Source: Mobiluncus sp963511525
GTDB taxonomy: Bacteria > Actinomycetota > Actinomycetes > Actinomycetales > Actinomycetaceae
Direction of reading: 5' to 3'
DNA: 62,753 nucleotides
NCBI RefSeq assembly: GCF_963511525.1
Contig: NZ_CAUPIY010000012.1
Coordinates: 1 to 62,753, forward strand
Made by a program: the position numbers and the translations under genes. Of the stretch, positions 9,170 to 17,480 are shown piece after piece (the first letter of the stretch is position 1; every line of letters starts with the position of its first letter). Below the pieces are notes generated by a model, which was not told where the DNA came from, ran no database searches, and saw only the letters and a program-made list of their open reading frames with translations.

Positions 9170-9856
9170 CTAAATTTTTGAAAACGGAGCCAGCAGAGGG
9201 GTGAGTTTCGCGGTGAGCTGGTCCACCAGGACTTTTGCGGCGGTGTCGAAGTCCGTTTCGATTCCCTCCTCGAAGAGGGAGGTGACCCCGGCATCGTTGA
9301 GCCCACAGGGAATGATGCCCGTGAAAGCGCGGTTGAAATCCGGGTGAATGTTGAGCGCCAGCCCGTGCAGGGTTGCGTTTTGTACGACTTTCAAACCGAT
9401 GGCGCACAGTTTGCGGTCGCGTCCCGTCCCCCGCTCGGCGGCGGTGCACCCCGCGGCATCACGGTAGCGCAGCCACACTCCCGCACGACCCTTCACGATC
9501 TCAACGTCCAAGCCCCAAGTGTCGCGAACCGCGTCGATGACTGCGCCTTCCACCGCGCGAATGTAGGCAATCAGGTCCACCGGCTCGCGCAGCCTCACCA
9601 CCGGATAGACCACCAGCTGACCCGGCCCGTGCCAGGTGAGCGACCCGGCCCTGTCGGTGCGAATGACCGGCAAGTCTTTGTTGATGAGGTCACTGTCGTG
9701 GGTGTTGCGTCCGGCGGTATAGGTCGGTTCGAACTGTCCCAAGATGAGGGTGTGGTCAAGTTCCCCGTCCCGCACCCGCGCCCAAGTCTCGCGCTGAATC
9801 CGGTCCGCTTCCTGGTAAGACACCAGCCCTCTGGGCAGCAAATTTTCCACTCGCAC
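9170..9856 (-). CDS. lipB: Octanoyl-[acyl-carrier protein]:protein N-octanoyltransferase
   Basis: Transfers octanoate from ACP to lipoyl domains, the step before LipA. Family blocks are present: LGQFEPTYTAGRNT, GSLTWHGPGQLVVYP, the CAIGLKV...HGLALN region with the catalytic Lys, and IIPCGLNDAGVTSL with the catalytic Cys. The frame is open further upstream to an ATG at 9973, but the extra 39 residues do not resemble LipB. I prefer the GTG at 9856, giving 228 residues, close to the family norm. Same strand as the flavoprotein gene and lipA; a functional partner of lipA. Confidence 0.92.
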   Translation of the reverse strand: MRVENLLPRGLVSYQEADRIQRETWARVRDGELDHTLILGQFEPTYTAGRNTHDSDLINKDLPVIRTDRAGSLTWHGPGQLVVYPVVRLREPVDLIAYIRAVEGAVIDAVRDTWGLDVEIVKGRAGVWLRYRDAAGCTAAERGTGRDRKLCAIGLKVVQNATLHGLALNIHPDFNRAFTGIIPCGLNDAGVTSLFEEGIETDFDTAAKVLVDQLTAKLTPLLAPFSKI

Positions 9857-10024
9857 GGGGTTTACTCTATCGCGTCGGGCGCGTTCGAGCGCGAATCGGA
9901 CAATCTGGGCAGGGTTTTGCCCACAATCTGGCGGGACATTGTTGATAAAATATATGCGGAAAATCCCAATCATCAGGCAAGGGCGCCGGTGATTGTCTCA
10001 AACTGTTCGGGAAGGACGCAGTTC

Positions 10025-10864
10025 ATGGTCAACGATAATCCGCTTGAGAATGTGCCGGCACAGAATAACACTCCAGCCACTGAGACAACTCCGCTACCAC
10101 CGCCCCCAGACAGCGCCGAGGTGGCTAGTCAACACCACAAACTCGCCTATACCGTTGGCGCAATTGGTATATCGGTGGCTGTGGTGCTCGTCGGCGGGGT
10201 GGCGGCAGTTGCGGTTTACCAGCACAACAAAGCCGAAGACCTCAAGGCAAGGGAGTCACTTTCGAACGAACTAGATAAAACACCTGATGCTAGCGAGTCA
10301 ATTCTACCATCAGACAACGACCCATTTCCTTATGACACCCCTGATAAAGATAAGGCAGATGGTGGGGACGACGCAGCCACTCGTTATGGGCTAGAATTTA
10401 GAAAAGAAGACCCGTTGACTTGGGATGATATCATGGAGTTTGCTAAACCGTCTTTAGCACTAGGCGTTGATACCCCAGAGGAATTAATTAAAAATGATCC
10501 TTTGACGGTTTGTGATGCGGTTACGTTGTGGGTTAAGGAGCTACACAATTACGGCACTGATATAATGTGCGATTATAACGATTACCCCGAGTATCCAGGC
10601 AAGATAGTTATATCTGCTTATACAATTTCCGGCTATGTGGAACAGACCAATGTAGTTAACACCGACGCTTTATTCGTTGTTCAACCTGACGGGACATTTC
10701 ACTGTATTTTTGAACTATCAGATATTAATACTGATGAGGATTTAGGCAGCGAAACCAAAGACTACGATTATTTCCCATCAGGCAATGAGCTATACCGAGA
10801 CTATCTAGACCTACCAATCGTTCGTTCTAATCCAGAACGATTTACGGTTGACGATGCCTATTAA
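10025..10864 (+). CDS. Membrane-anchored acidic protein, unknown function
   Basis: 279 residues, start ATG at 10025. Residues 1-40 are a Pro/Thr-rich cytoplasmic tail, about 45-66 one transmembrane helix (VGAIGISVAVVLVGGVAAVAVY), and the rest is an acidic extracellular domain containing two Cys that could form a disulfide (TVCDAVTLW, DIMCDYND). I do not recognise a family. The 3' half is clearly AT-richer than its neighbours, a sign of transfer. Its stop overlaps the convergent zeta-toxin stop by 4 nt. The longer open frame back to 9344 overlaps lipB and is not used here. Confidence 0.6.
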   Translation: MVNDNPLENVPAQNNTPATETTPLPPPPDSAEVASQHHKLAYTVGAIGISVAVVLVGGVAAVAVYQHNKAEDLKARESLSNELDKTPDASESILPSDNDPFPYDTPDKDKADGGDDAATRYGLEFRKEDPLTWDDIMEFAKPSLALGVDTPEELIKNDPLTVCDAVTLWVKELHNYGTDIMCDYNDYPEYPGKIVISAYTISGYVEQTNVVNTDALFVVQPDGTFHCIFELSDINTDEDLGSETKDYDYFPSGNELYRDYLDLPIVRSNPERFTVDDAY

Positions 10865-11682
10865 ATGCCTTGTCGCAGCCGATTAATCACGTCAGCAGCG
10901 GATGCATCGTCAGCAGTAAACCGCACATGACCCTGTTCACAAATCGCCAACGTATCCCGAACAACCTTTTGCTCCGACAAGGTCAGGGGACGTTCAAAGT
11001 GTTCCTGAAAGATATCCACCGCATCCGCGCAGGCGGCACCGTCATAGAGAATTTCCCCGCTGCGATTCTTAACCGTGAAACGGTCAATCATCGGGTCGCC
11101 TAGATAAGTGGCGTTCACAATCTCGCCAACATTTTGCACCAGGCTATCCACGGTCACATCGTGCGCGGTAGGCGGTGTCCACCGAGCCGGAAACCCCCGC
11201 AGCATATCCCGATAGAAACGCTCCGCGATACCCGCCAACGAAGCCAAGGGAGGAACCGCAAGCACCACAGCATGAGTTTGACGCCCCAACTCTTTGGCGC
11301 GGCGCGCAGTGTCGAGAACAGTTGCGGCATTGCGCCACGTGCCCTCAACGAGAAACGAAATCCGGTTCGCTTCTGCATATTCCACACACATCCCGACCCA
11401 CGCGCCGGACACTGGGGCGGTGGCGTGGGGCATCTTCAAAGGCTCGTGGGTAATGAGATACTCGTAATCTGGGTGGTGGCGGCGAAAGTCATCACCGATG
11501 ATTTCAGCAACAGTGTCAGGGGGATACTGCGCCAGGGCATAATTCTTACCTTGGGTTTTCCCAGCACCCGGCTGACCACCCAGAAAAATCGTCACCGGGT
11601 TTTCAACAGATTCAATTTTCCTGAATACATCGGGTTTAACTAACAGTTCCCATAACGCTTGCAATTCATCTGGCGTCATCAC
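10861..11682 (-). CDS. Zeta-toxin family kinase
   Basis: 273 residues. Walker A motif GGQPGAGKT at residues about 32-40 sits in a P-loop kinase fold typical of zeta toxins, which phosphorylate UDP-N-acetylglucosamine-type cell wall precursors. GDDFRRHHPDYE and LVEGTWRNAATV fit the substrate-binding segments. The start overlaps the stop of the 95-residue upstream gene by 4 nt (ATGA-type coupling), the usual order antitoxin then toxin. Whether it acts as a true toxin or another small-molecule kinase is inferred from family only. Confidence 0.85.
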   Translation of the reverse strand: MMTPDELQALWELLVKPDVFRKIESVENPVTIFLGGQPGAGKTQGKNYALAQYPPDTVAEIIGDDFRRHHPDYEYLITHEPLKMPHATAPVSGAWVGMCVEYAEANRISFLVEGTWRNAATVLDTARRAKELGRQTHAVVLAVPPLASLAGIAERFYRDMLRGFPARWTPPTAHDVTVDSLVQNVGEIVNATYLGDPMIDRFTVKNRSGEILYDGAACADAVDIFQEHFERPLTLSEQKVVRDTLAICEQGHVRFTADDASAADVINRLRQGI

Positions 11683-11966
11683 ATAGCTACTAACAATTCG
11701 GAAGAATCAAGTTCCTCACGGCGTGCGTGCCATTTTTTAATCATGGCAATTTGGGCGGCGCGGTCATGAGCGCCGACCCGCGAGCGTTCCTCATCTAACT
11801 CAAATCGTTCTTGCTCGTAGCGGTCAGCTAAAGCATGGTTACCTTCTTTGAGAGCCGCAACCTGCCGGGACGAAAGCCAACCTCCCAGCATGGTCCCGGC
11901 TTCATAGAACACGTCATAGAGAACCGAATCGGAATAGTCCTCATATTCATTGCTTACCATCGCCAC
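11679..11966 (-). CDS. Probable antitoxin partner of the zeta-type toxin
   Basis: 95 residues, largely helical and acidic, translationally coupled to the toxin by a 4-nt overlap. It has no clear match to classical epsilon antitoxin; assignment as antitoxin comes from position, size and coupling. Upstream on the minus strand an RBS (aaggaagg) and a -10-like TAAAAT lie just before the start, so the operon promoter is between 11967 and 12010. Confidence 0.6.
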   Translation of the reverse strand: MAMVSNEYEDYSDSVLYDVFYEAGTMLGGWLSSRQVAALKEGNHALADRYEQERFELDEERSRVGAHDRAAQIAMIKKWHARREELDSSELLVAM

Positions 11967-12103
11967 GTCCCCTTCCTTTTACTGACATTTTACCAGCCCC
12001 CTCTGGCTTTGTCGCTGGTGCGGTACCCCTGACGTATATTGAGCAAAACAGCATTTTCCCCGGCGCTGCCCCTCACGGGTTCGAGTCCCCAACCCCCTTA
12101 AAC

Positions 12104-12134
12104 ATTTTCGGACGGGATAAACCCGCCCGAAAAT
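12104..12134 (-). terminator. Terminator of tRNA-Val
   Basis: Inverted repeat attttcgg(a)cggg / cccg(c)ccgaaaat with a short loop, directly 3' of the tRNA-Val gene on its strand and flanked by A/T-rich ends. Confidence 0.75.
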
Positions 12135-12139
12135 ATTTG

Positions 12140-12213
12140 TGGACCCAGAGGGACTCGAACCCCCGACATCCACGGTGTAAACGTGGCGCTCTAGCCAACT
12201 GAGCTATAGGTCC
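12140..12213 (-). tRNA. tRNA-Val (anticodon TAC)
   Basis: 74-nt cloverleaf on the minus strand. The acceptor stem GGACCTA pairs with TGGGTCC, the anticodon stem CCACG/CGTGG closes the loop TTTACAC (anticodon TAC), and the T-arm contains GGTTCGAGTCC. CCA is not encoded. Confidence 0.95.
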
Positions 12214-12293
12214 TAACGGTTGGCGCGAAACGCCAACACAAGACTATTGAGAATAACATTTGCCACGGCAAGTTGCGAACCGACCGCCCCGAA

Positions 12294-13532
12294 TCACTCC
12301 GAAAAAATCACGTCTCCACCACCTCTGGGCTCCCCCAGCGGCAGGCTTGTATCCGAAGGCCACCCCACTTCTTCTGCAGTTCCCGCGACAACGACTCTTT
12401 TACCGTTGTAAGGGACCCACTCTGGGGTGGTATCAACGCTATCTACGCCCGCATAATATGCGCCCACACAGAGCAGCTTCGCGGAATCGGTTTGCATACC
12501 GGTTCCATCCCCGCTCGTGCCAGTCACTGTTTGTGTCCTATCAAAGACCAGAATCGCGTACTTTTCATACTTAAAAGTCCCGCTATAGTCGGGATTTGGC
12601 TCTGGGGCACCTTGAAAACCGAGCAACTCCGCGTGGCTCATAATCCGGATGGTACCTTCAAACACCTGCTTGCCTTGGGCTTTGGCCGCTGCAATAGCCT
12701 TGGCTTTCTGATCCGCAGCCTTACCACCCGAGGGCTGCTTAGCCCCCGCAGCACCGGCCGGCCCCGCCAGCTTCTGCAAGGCGGAACGGTCCGAGACATC
12801 CAACCACTGCAGTTCGGCTCTATCTGTGTTCAAAATTGGAGTGGACTCACCAAACGTGAAGTCACAATTTTCGCTCTCTACCAGTTCGGAGCCTTGCAAC
12901 ACCATACGATTGCAGTACCACTGGGGATTCAAGGCGCTGCCAAGAACTTGGATAATCCCATTCCCAGCTTTACTCCCCATAATGAAGGCCCGCGTGCCTC
13001 CACCCGAGGCAACCCCATCCAGGAGGACCTTCGACGGCGCTACAAACGGATTTCCCGACCCGTCCGCGGAGAAAACTTGCACATTGAGCAGGCCATAGCC
13101 ATCGTCTGCACCGAATAACAGTTCAGGAACACCGTCCCCATTCATCTCAGTCAGGGCATATTTATACGCTCCACTTGAATTATTCAGATCTAACGCAGTC
13201 AGATACTTGGCAGGGGCATCCAGTATTTCGGTGTACTGGTCAAAGGCCGTTTGCAGTTTCTGAGCCTGTGGATCCTGCGGGGCTCCCTTCTGGACTGTCG
13301 CGGTATTTCCTGCGGCCGAGGACGTCCCGGCAGCCCCCTCACCGCCGGCGGATCCCTTCCCGAGCAACGCCACCAACAAAATCATCCCGGCAACCACTAA
13401 CAGTGCCAACGCAACTATGATGCCAATCAACGGCACATTGGGGTTCTTTGCGACCGGATACGCCTCTGGACGTGGGGGCGGCGTGGGGTTGGATTCAGAC
13501 GGAACCGGTGCGGGTGGCATCGGGTCAGACAT
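12294..13532 (-). CDS. Proline-rich membrane-anchored extracellular protein, unknown function
   Basis: 412 residues. A cytoplasmic Pro-rich N-tail (residues 1-35) is followed by one transmembrane helix (IGIIVALALLVVAGMILLVALL), a Gly/Ala/Ser linker, and an extracellular domain. The segment MNGDGVPELLFGADDGYG resembles an FG-GAP/VCBS calcium-binding blade (DxNxDGxxD-like). A second Ala/Lys-rich linker near residue 280 precedes a small C-terminal beta-rich domain with SHAELLGFQG. This resembles actinobacterial cell-surface sensing proteins with one anchor. No functional assignment is possible. It is monocistronic, next to tRNA-Val. Confidence 0.7.
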   Translation of the reverse strand: MSDPMPPAPVPSESNPTPPPRPEAYPVAKNPNVPLIGIIVALALLVVAGMILLVALLGKGSAGGEGAAGTSSAAGNTATVQKGAPQDPQAQKLQTAFDQYTEILDAPAKYLTALDLNNSSGAYKYALTEMNGDGVPELLFGADDGYGLLNVQVFSADGSGNPFVAPSKVLLDGVASGGGTRAFIMGSKAGNGIIQVLGSALNPQWYCNRMVLQGSELVESENCDFTFGESTPILNTDRAELQWLDVSDRSALQKLAGPAGAAGAKQPSGGKAADQKAKAIAAAKAQGKQVFEGTIRIMSHAELLGFQGAPEPNPDYSGTFKYEKYAILVFDRTQTVTGTSGDGTGMQTDSAKLLCVGAYYAGVDSVDTTPEWVPYNGKRVVVAGTAEEVGWPSDTSLPLGEPRGGGDVIFSE

Positions 13533-13747
13533 AACTTCCTGCTTTCTGCATGACGGTATGTTTAGATTAGCATAGCCAAAACGCCCTCTGTTACAGTCTG
13601 GCAGACGATTTTCCGCAGTCTTAGAGTCCGACCCGCACTAGGCCACCGTTTTCACCAGGACCGAGCCTTCAACAGCCGTGAATCATCGTAAAAGGCAGGT
13701 CATTTCACTCAGCGCGGCTGTGACTGGCACGGATATACTTGCTGTTT

Positions 13748-14995
13748 GTGTCTCATTCTCACTCGATTTCTCGGATTTCTCGGACTCAAGAGGCTTCGAC
13801 GACTTCGCCCGCCTCGCGCCTGGCGATGATGGTTGCCCTAGGCTTGATTACGGTCTTGACCTTGGCAGGAGTGGTTTGGCTCTGGCCCGATTGGCACCAT
13901 CTACAGGAAGTCCGCCAGATGAACTTCAGTTTTGCGACTACTCCGGGAGTTTCCTACGAACGGGCCAACATCGTGAAACTCGAACCGAAGTGTCGAGACA
14001 CCGACATCGCCCCTTCTGACGTACAAAGCCACCTAGACGACTGCGTTCGCCTGACGGTGCGCCTGACCAGCGGACCGGATTCCAACCAAGTCACCACCCT
14101 GGAAACGGTCGGACCCGGCGCACATTCGAACCTAGCGCCCGGCGACACCATCCAAGTCATGCGCTCACCAGGGGAAAAACCCGGCACTTCCACCTATACT
14201 TTCACCGGCGTCCCCCACGACCTGCCGATTATCCTCTTTGCCATCCTGTTCGCCGTGGTAGTTCTGGCGGTCGCCCGCACAAAAGGAGCACTTTCGCTGG
14301 TGGGACTGGCTTTCGCGACCGTGGTGATTGTGTACTTCATGCTGCCTTCCCTGGCCAGCGGACGGCCCGGCATCTGGGTCGGAGTGGTCGGATCATGTGC
14401 CATCATGCTCATCGTCATTCACGTCGCCCACGGCATATCCATGCGGACCGCATCCGCACTGCTGGGCACCGTGTGTGGTTTGGTACTTTCGGCCTTGCTG
14501 GGCGCCATCGCGGTGAAAAGCGCGCACATTTCGGGTTACATCGACGAAACCTCCTTTGACCTGGCCGCCGCCATTCCGCACCTCAACATGAGCCAGCTGT
14601 TCGTCGCTGCCACTATCCTGGCGGGGCTGGGGGTGCTCAACGACGTGACCATCACCCAAGCCTCGGCGGTGTGGGAACTGAGACTGGCCGCCCCGACCTA
14701 CACCCGCCGCGAAATCTATCAAAGTGCCATGCGTATCGGCCGAGACCACATCGCTTCGACGATTTACACCATTGTTTTTGCCTACACTGGTGCGGCGCTC
14801 TCTACGGTGATGCTCATCGTTTTGTTCTTTGAACGCTCACTCAGCGACCTCTTCACGACGGAGGCCCTCGCCGCCCAAGCCTTGCAAATATTGGCTTCCG
14901 GCTCCGCCCTCATCGCCAGCGTCCCCATCACCACCGCTATCGCCACACTGGCGGTACGCAAGCCCACCGAGCCAGTGAATGAAATTCGCGATTAA
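13748..14995 (+). CDS. YibE/F family multi-pass membrane protein
   Basis: About 415 residues; conserved Firmicutes/Actinobacteria family of unknown function. An N-terminal helix is followed by a soluble extracellular region (residues about 45-150, containing CRDTDIAPSD and DDCVRLTVRL), then seven or so transmembrane helices. LGVLNDVTITQASAVWEL is the family signature. A TATACT -10-like element at 13734-13739 places transcription start near 13746, so the GTG at 13748 may be read from a leaderless message; the ATG at 13826 is the alternative. Its last five codons fall inside a 69-bp sequence that is repeated beyond the toxin-antitoxin cassette. Confidence 0.85.
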   Translation: MSHSHSISRISRTQEASTTSPASRLAMMVALGLITVLTLAGVVWLWPDWHHLQEVRQMNFSFATTPGVSYERANIVKLEPKCRDTDIAPSDVQSHLDDCVRLTVRLTSGPDSNQVTTLETVGPGAHSNLAPGDTIQVMRSPGEKPGTSTYTFTGVPHDLPIILFAILFAVVVLAVARTKGALSLVGLAFATVVIVYFMLPSLASGRPGIWVGVVGSCAIMLIVIHVAHGISMRTASALLGTVCGLVLSALLGAIAVKSAHISGYIDETSFDLAAAIPHLNMSQLFVAATILAGLGVLNDVTITQASAVWELRLAAPTYTRREIYQSAMRIGRDHIASTIYTIVFAYTGAALSTVMLIVLFFERSLSDLFTTEALAAQALQILASGSALIASVPITTAIATLAVRKPTEPVNEIRD

Positions 14996-15051
14996 ATCGG
15001 GGTTGGTGGCCTATATAACCACCTACCCCGATTTAATCCCCGATTTCTCAC
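14983..15051. repeat. Direct repeat copy 1 (3' end of the YibE/F gene plus hairpin)
   Basis: 69 bp, 66 identical to the copy at 15807-15875. It contains the final codons and stop of the YibE/F gene and an inverted repeat (gattaaatcggggt ... accccgatttaatc) that could act as its terminator. The region upstream (from about 14968) is weakly similar to the sequence before copy 2. Confidence 0.9.
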
Positions 15052-15180
15052 GCCCCCGCCTAACGACCCCGACCGACCTTGTGCACCCGACCCGAAAGAA
15101 TCTCTTGACAGGCTCTAAAAAGAGTACCTAACGAAATTAGCGGTTACGTTGAGGTTTCTGTACAAAACTGCCGTATCCGC

Positions 15181-15507
15181 TCAGTGAAAGAGGTTTCCGA
15201 TTTCGTCCTGCGGAATGTTGGGGGGACGTTTGTAGACTTTTGCACGGTTCTCAATGGTTAGGGCTACCACTACGAGCTTTTCATCATAGATTTTGCAGAT
15301 GACTCGGTACTGGCCGACGCGATACCTCCACAGTCCTCGCATATTTCCGGTCAGGCTCTTCCCACTCGCACGCGGGTCGCCTTTGCTCACCACGTCATCC
15401 AAGAAGTTCCATATCCGCCGTCCGACCGACTTATCAAGTTTCTCAAGCTGTTTTTGAGCAACGATGGTGAAATATAGCGACCAGCCAGAGTCAGAATCCA
15501 AGCTCAC
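15181..15507 (-). CDS. RelE/ParE-type toxin
   Basis: 108 residues, type II toxin-antitoxin mRNA-interferase-like fold. Family hallmarks: YFTIVAQKQLEKLDKSVGRRI at the N-terminus, LTGNMRGLWRYRVGQYRVIC in the core (basic Arg/Lys positions typical of RelE), and a C-terminal hydrophobic strand VVVALTIENRAKVY. It overlaps the antitoxin gene by 17 nt, the usual order. The whole cassette is bracketed by 69-bp direct repeats. Confidence 0.9.
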   Translation of the reverse strand: MSLDSDSGWSLYFTIVAQKQLEKLDKSVGRRIWNFLDDVVSKGDPRASGKSLTGNMRGLWRYRVGQYRVICKIYDEKLVVVALTIENRAKVYKRPPNIPQDEIGNLFH

Positions 15508-15718
15508 GCTTCACCTGTTCCGCGCTGACCAAACCCAAATCGCCTGATTCCACTTTGTCCACCAGGTCAACCGCAAGATAATAATCCTCCAGGTCATCCA
15601 GATACTCTTCCAGGGCCTGACGGATATAAAAAGATGCTGGCCGGCGCGTCTGTTCGCTCAAAGCATCCAGGCGTTGCTTGGTTTCCTGTGGCAAACGCAG
15701 GCTCAACACTTCACTCAT
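15491..15718 (-). CDS. Ribbon-helix-helix antitoxin (RelB/CopG type)
   Basis: 75 residues. The N-terminal LSLRLPQETKQRLDALSEQT is a ribbon-helix-helix DNA-binding segment, followed by RRPASFYIRQALEEYLDDLED; the C-terminal half should wrap the toxin. It binds its own promoter in known families. The ATG at 15718 lies about 8 nt after a TATACT-like -10 box and no RBS is present, so the message is probably leaderless. The partner toxin overlaps downstream. Confidence 0.88.
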   Translation of the reverse strand: MSEVLSLRLPQETKQRLDALSEQTRRPASFYIRQALEEYLDDLEDYYLAVDLVDKVESGDLGLVSAEQVKRELGF

Positions 15719-15733
15719 GTAAACAAGTATACA
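15718..15733 (-). promoter_or_regulatory. Leaderless promoter and operator-like palindrome of the toxin-antitoxin operon
   Basis: The + strand sequence tgtaaacaagtataca is an imperfect palindrome (TGTA-AC / GT-TACA) overlapping the start codon. On the minus strand its TATACT (15731-15726) is a good -10 box about 7 nt before the ATG. Autoregulation by the antitoxin is inferred from family behaviour. Confidence 0.5.
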
Positions 15734-15806
15734 ACTGTCCTTTCCCGCCGACCAGAGCGGACGAGGATTTGTACAGCGAGGCTCGACTCACCGGGCAGGT
15801 GATCGT

Positions 15807-15875
15807 AATTCGCGATTAAATCGGGGTTGCTGGCCTATATAATCACCTACCCCGATTTAATCCCCAATTTCTCAC
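15807..15875. repeat. Direct repeat copy 2 beyond the toxin-antitoxin cassette
   Basis: 66 of 69 bases match 14983-15051, in the same orientation, including the EIRD-stop codons' sequence and the hairpin arms. There is no YibE/F coding sequence upstream here, so this is an orphan copy of the gene's 3' end. Confidence 0.9.
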
Positions 15876-15948
15876 ACCGCCACCCGTAACGCCCGACACG
15901 CCCGACAGCGGGCACAAGAAATCCCCCGTATTTTCAGCAAAAAAGAAA

Positions 15949-15982
15949 CCCCCTGAACCGAGCATAGAGGCAGTTCAGGGGG
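15949..15982 (-). terminator. Original terminator of tRNA-fMet, now stranded at attL
   Basis: On the minus strand: ccccctgaac, 14-nt loop, gttcaggggg, then TTTCTTTTTT. It lies immediately beyond the tRNA 3'-end fragment at attL, so before prophage insertion it would have followed tRNA-fMet. Confidence 0.85.
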
Positions 15983-15991
15983 TATTTATTT

Positions 15992-16033
15992 AGTAGCGGG
16001 GGCCGGATTTGAACCGACGACCTCCGGGTTATG
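15992..16033. repeat. attL core (42 bp)
   Basis: Identical to 34,874-34,915. It is the 3' part of tRNA-fMet (anticodon loop to discriminator base) left behind at the host-distal junction. It is followed by phage sequence and the integrase start at 16,058. Confidence 0.93.
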
Positions 16034-16112
16034 GGTTTTAGGTGCATAGTTGCAATCATGAAAACTCTAACTTGGCAAGATGCCCTTACTGATTACACGG
16101 CGTTTCTAATCG

Positions 16113-16120
16113 CGAAGGGA
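16113..16120. repeat. IS target-site duplication, left copy
   Basis: cgaaggga, identical to 17,473-17,480. Eight base pairs is usual for IS256-family insertion. Confidence 0.92.
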
Positions 16121-17472
16121 GGGTTATAGGACAAAAATTGTTGATTTTTGATTTCTAGTAGTCCTGTCGGTATGGGGTTTGGTGGTGGAGGTCTTGCCAT
16201 TGGATGGTGGTGCCCCAGACGGGTGTTCCGTTGGGGTTTGCGTATAGGGCGGAGATTGCTTCGTAGGCTGCGGTTATTTCAGGGTCTCTCGGTATGATTC
16301 GTAGCAGTTGTGCTGGTGGGAGCGGGGTCTCTGTGTGGTGGTGGCACCACCAGCCGATAGCTCGGAGTTGCCGGTTTATTCTCCAGCCTCTGTGCTCGCC
16401 GAGCATGGTTCTGAGCTGGCGGTTTACCCCGCCTTCTATGGCATTGTTCGTGGATGGGAGACTTCCGATGACTTCTCCGTCACGGTACATGTCCGCTTCC
16501 AGGAACGTGAACATTTCCCCGCTTTTCGTTAGTGTTTTCAGGGTGTTTCTGGCTTTCACGAGCCGGTCGTGAGCGTTGACCCAGCGCCCTCGCTCGTTCA
16601 AGGTTTTCTCTGCCAGGAATCCTTCGTAGCGTTTGGTCCATATGAAGAAATCTGTGACCCATTTGTCGCGTTGGTCCGGGGTTTTCACGGCGAAAAGCTG
16701 TTTCGCGAGCTGATACAGTTCCATCCCGGCCAGGGTTTTCGGATGCATGGAAGTGTAGCGTTTGGCCTGGTTGAACACGTGGAACACGCAGCGTTGTACT
16801 CGTGTTTCGAGCCAGCATTCTCTGCGTGCGGAAGCGAATCCGGTGCCGCCGTCACACACCACCATTTCCGGGGCTGGTATCTTGCCCATCAGGGCTTTAT
16901 ATGCCTGCCTGGACTCGCTACGCGCCACGTGCCAGCCCACGACATGCCCGTCCGCGTAGGCAATCAGCACGACCGCGATACGCCGCAGATAGATGCCATC
17001 AATATGCACGACACGGTGCACTGTCCCGTCTGGGAACCATATCGGCCATAACTCCCAGAGTTTCTCGGCCTTGCGGCGGAAAGTACGACCCTTGCCGGGA
17101 AGGTCTCGTTGCGAGGTTTTCCCCAGCAGATAGTCCAGGAAAAACCCTAAATCACGGGCAGTAGTGTCATTGATCCAACGCCCGGTCTTCCCACACTCCC
17201 GGCAACGCCAACGCTGTTTACCGTTGCTGTCGTGACCGTTTTTCAACATTGGAGTGCCGCATCGCGGGCAAGATTTCTGGTTCCTTTTCATACACCCCAG
17301 TATGAAACCGACTTTAATGCCGAAAAGTCCTTGCGGCAACGCGGAAAACCTCGGATTAAATCAACACTTTCTGTCCAACCAAAAAGTCGAATCTAAACGA
17401 GTTTCAACCCGACTTTCCCGCAAAATGGCAACAAAAACCCCGACTAAATCAACACTTAATGTCCTTTAAACC
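16121..17472 (-). mobile_element. IS1249-like element of the IS256 family
   Basis: 1,352 bp. Terminal inverted repeats: left begins gggttataggac, right (reverse complement) ggtttaaaggac; 22 of 27 terminal positions match. A near copy of the right-end motif aaatcaacactt..tgtcc also occurs inside at 17,358-17,376. It is flanked by a perfect 8-bp duplication, and one transposase gene fills it. Confidence 0.92.
16155..17291 (-). CDS. IS1249-type transposase (IS256 family)
   Basis: About 378 residues from the ATG at 17,291 (the frame is open to 17,339 inside the IS end). The N-terminal zinc finger CPRCGTPMLKNG...RWRCRECG is typical of the IS1249 group. The DDE catalytic triad is visible as HIDGIYLRR, VVCDGGTGF and NNAIEGGVNRQLR. 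The protein looks intact, so this copy could be active. Confidence 0.92.
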   Translation of the reverse strand: MKRNQKSCPRCGTPMLKNGHDSNGKQRWRCRECGKTGRWINDTTARDLGFFLDYLLGKTSQRDLPGKGRTFRRKAEKLWELWPIWFPDGTVHRVVHIDGIYLRRIAVVLIAYADGHVVGWHVARSESRQAYKALMGKIPAPEMVVCDGGTGFASARRECWLETRVQRCVFHVFNQAKRYTSMHPKTLAGMELYQLAKQLFAVKTPDQRDKWVTDFFIWTKRYEGFLAEKTLNERGRWVNAHDRLVKARNTLKTLTKSGEMFTFLEADMYRDGEVIGSLPSTNNAIEGGVNRQLRTMLGEHRGWRINRQLRAIGWWCHHHTETPLPPAQLLRIIPRDPEITAAYEAISALYANPNGTPVWGTTIQWQDLHHQTPYRQDY

Positions 17473-17480
17473 CGAAGGGA
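17473..17480. repeat. IS target-site duplication, right copy
   Basis: cgaaggga, matching 16,113-16,120; the integrase frame resumes directly after it. Confidence 0.92.

Noticed and set aside
12065..12096. Plus-strand sequence cgggttcgagtccccaaccc resembling a tRNA T-arm
   Set aside because: No anticodon arm, D-arm or pairing acceptor strand is found upstream, and the T-stem is imperfect. Probably a relic of a tRNA or chance; not called as a gene.
12826..13118. Plus-strand frames opposite the Pro-rich membrane protein
   Set aside because: Shadows of the minus-strand gene with clear signal-anchor and domains.
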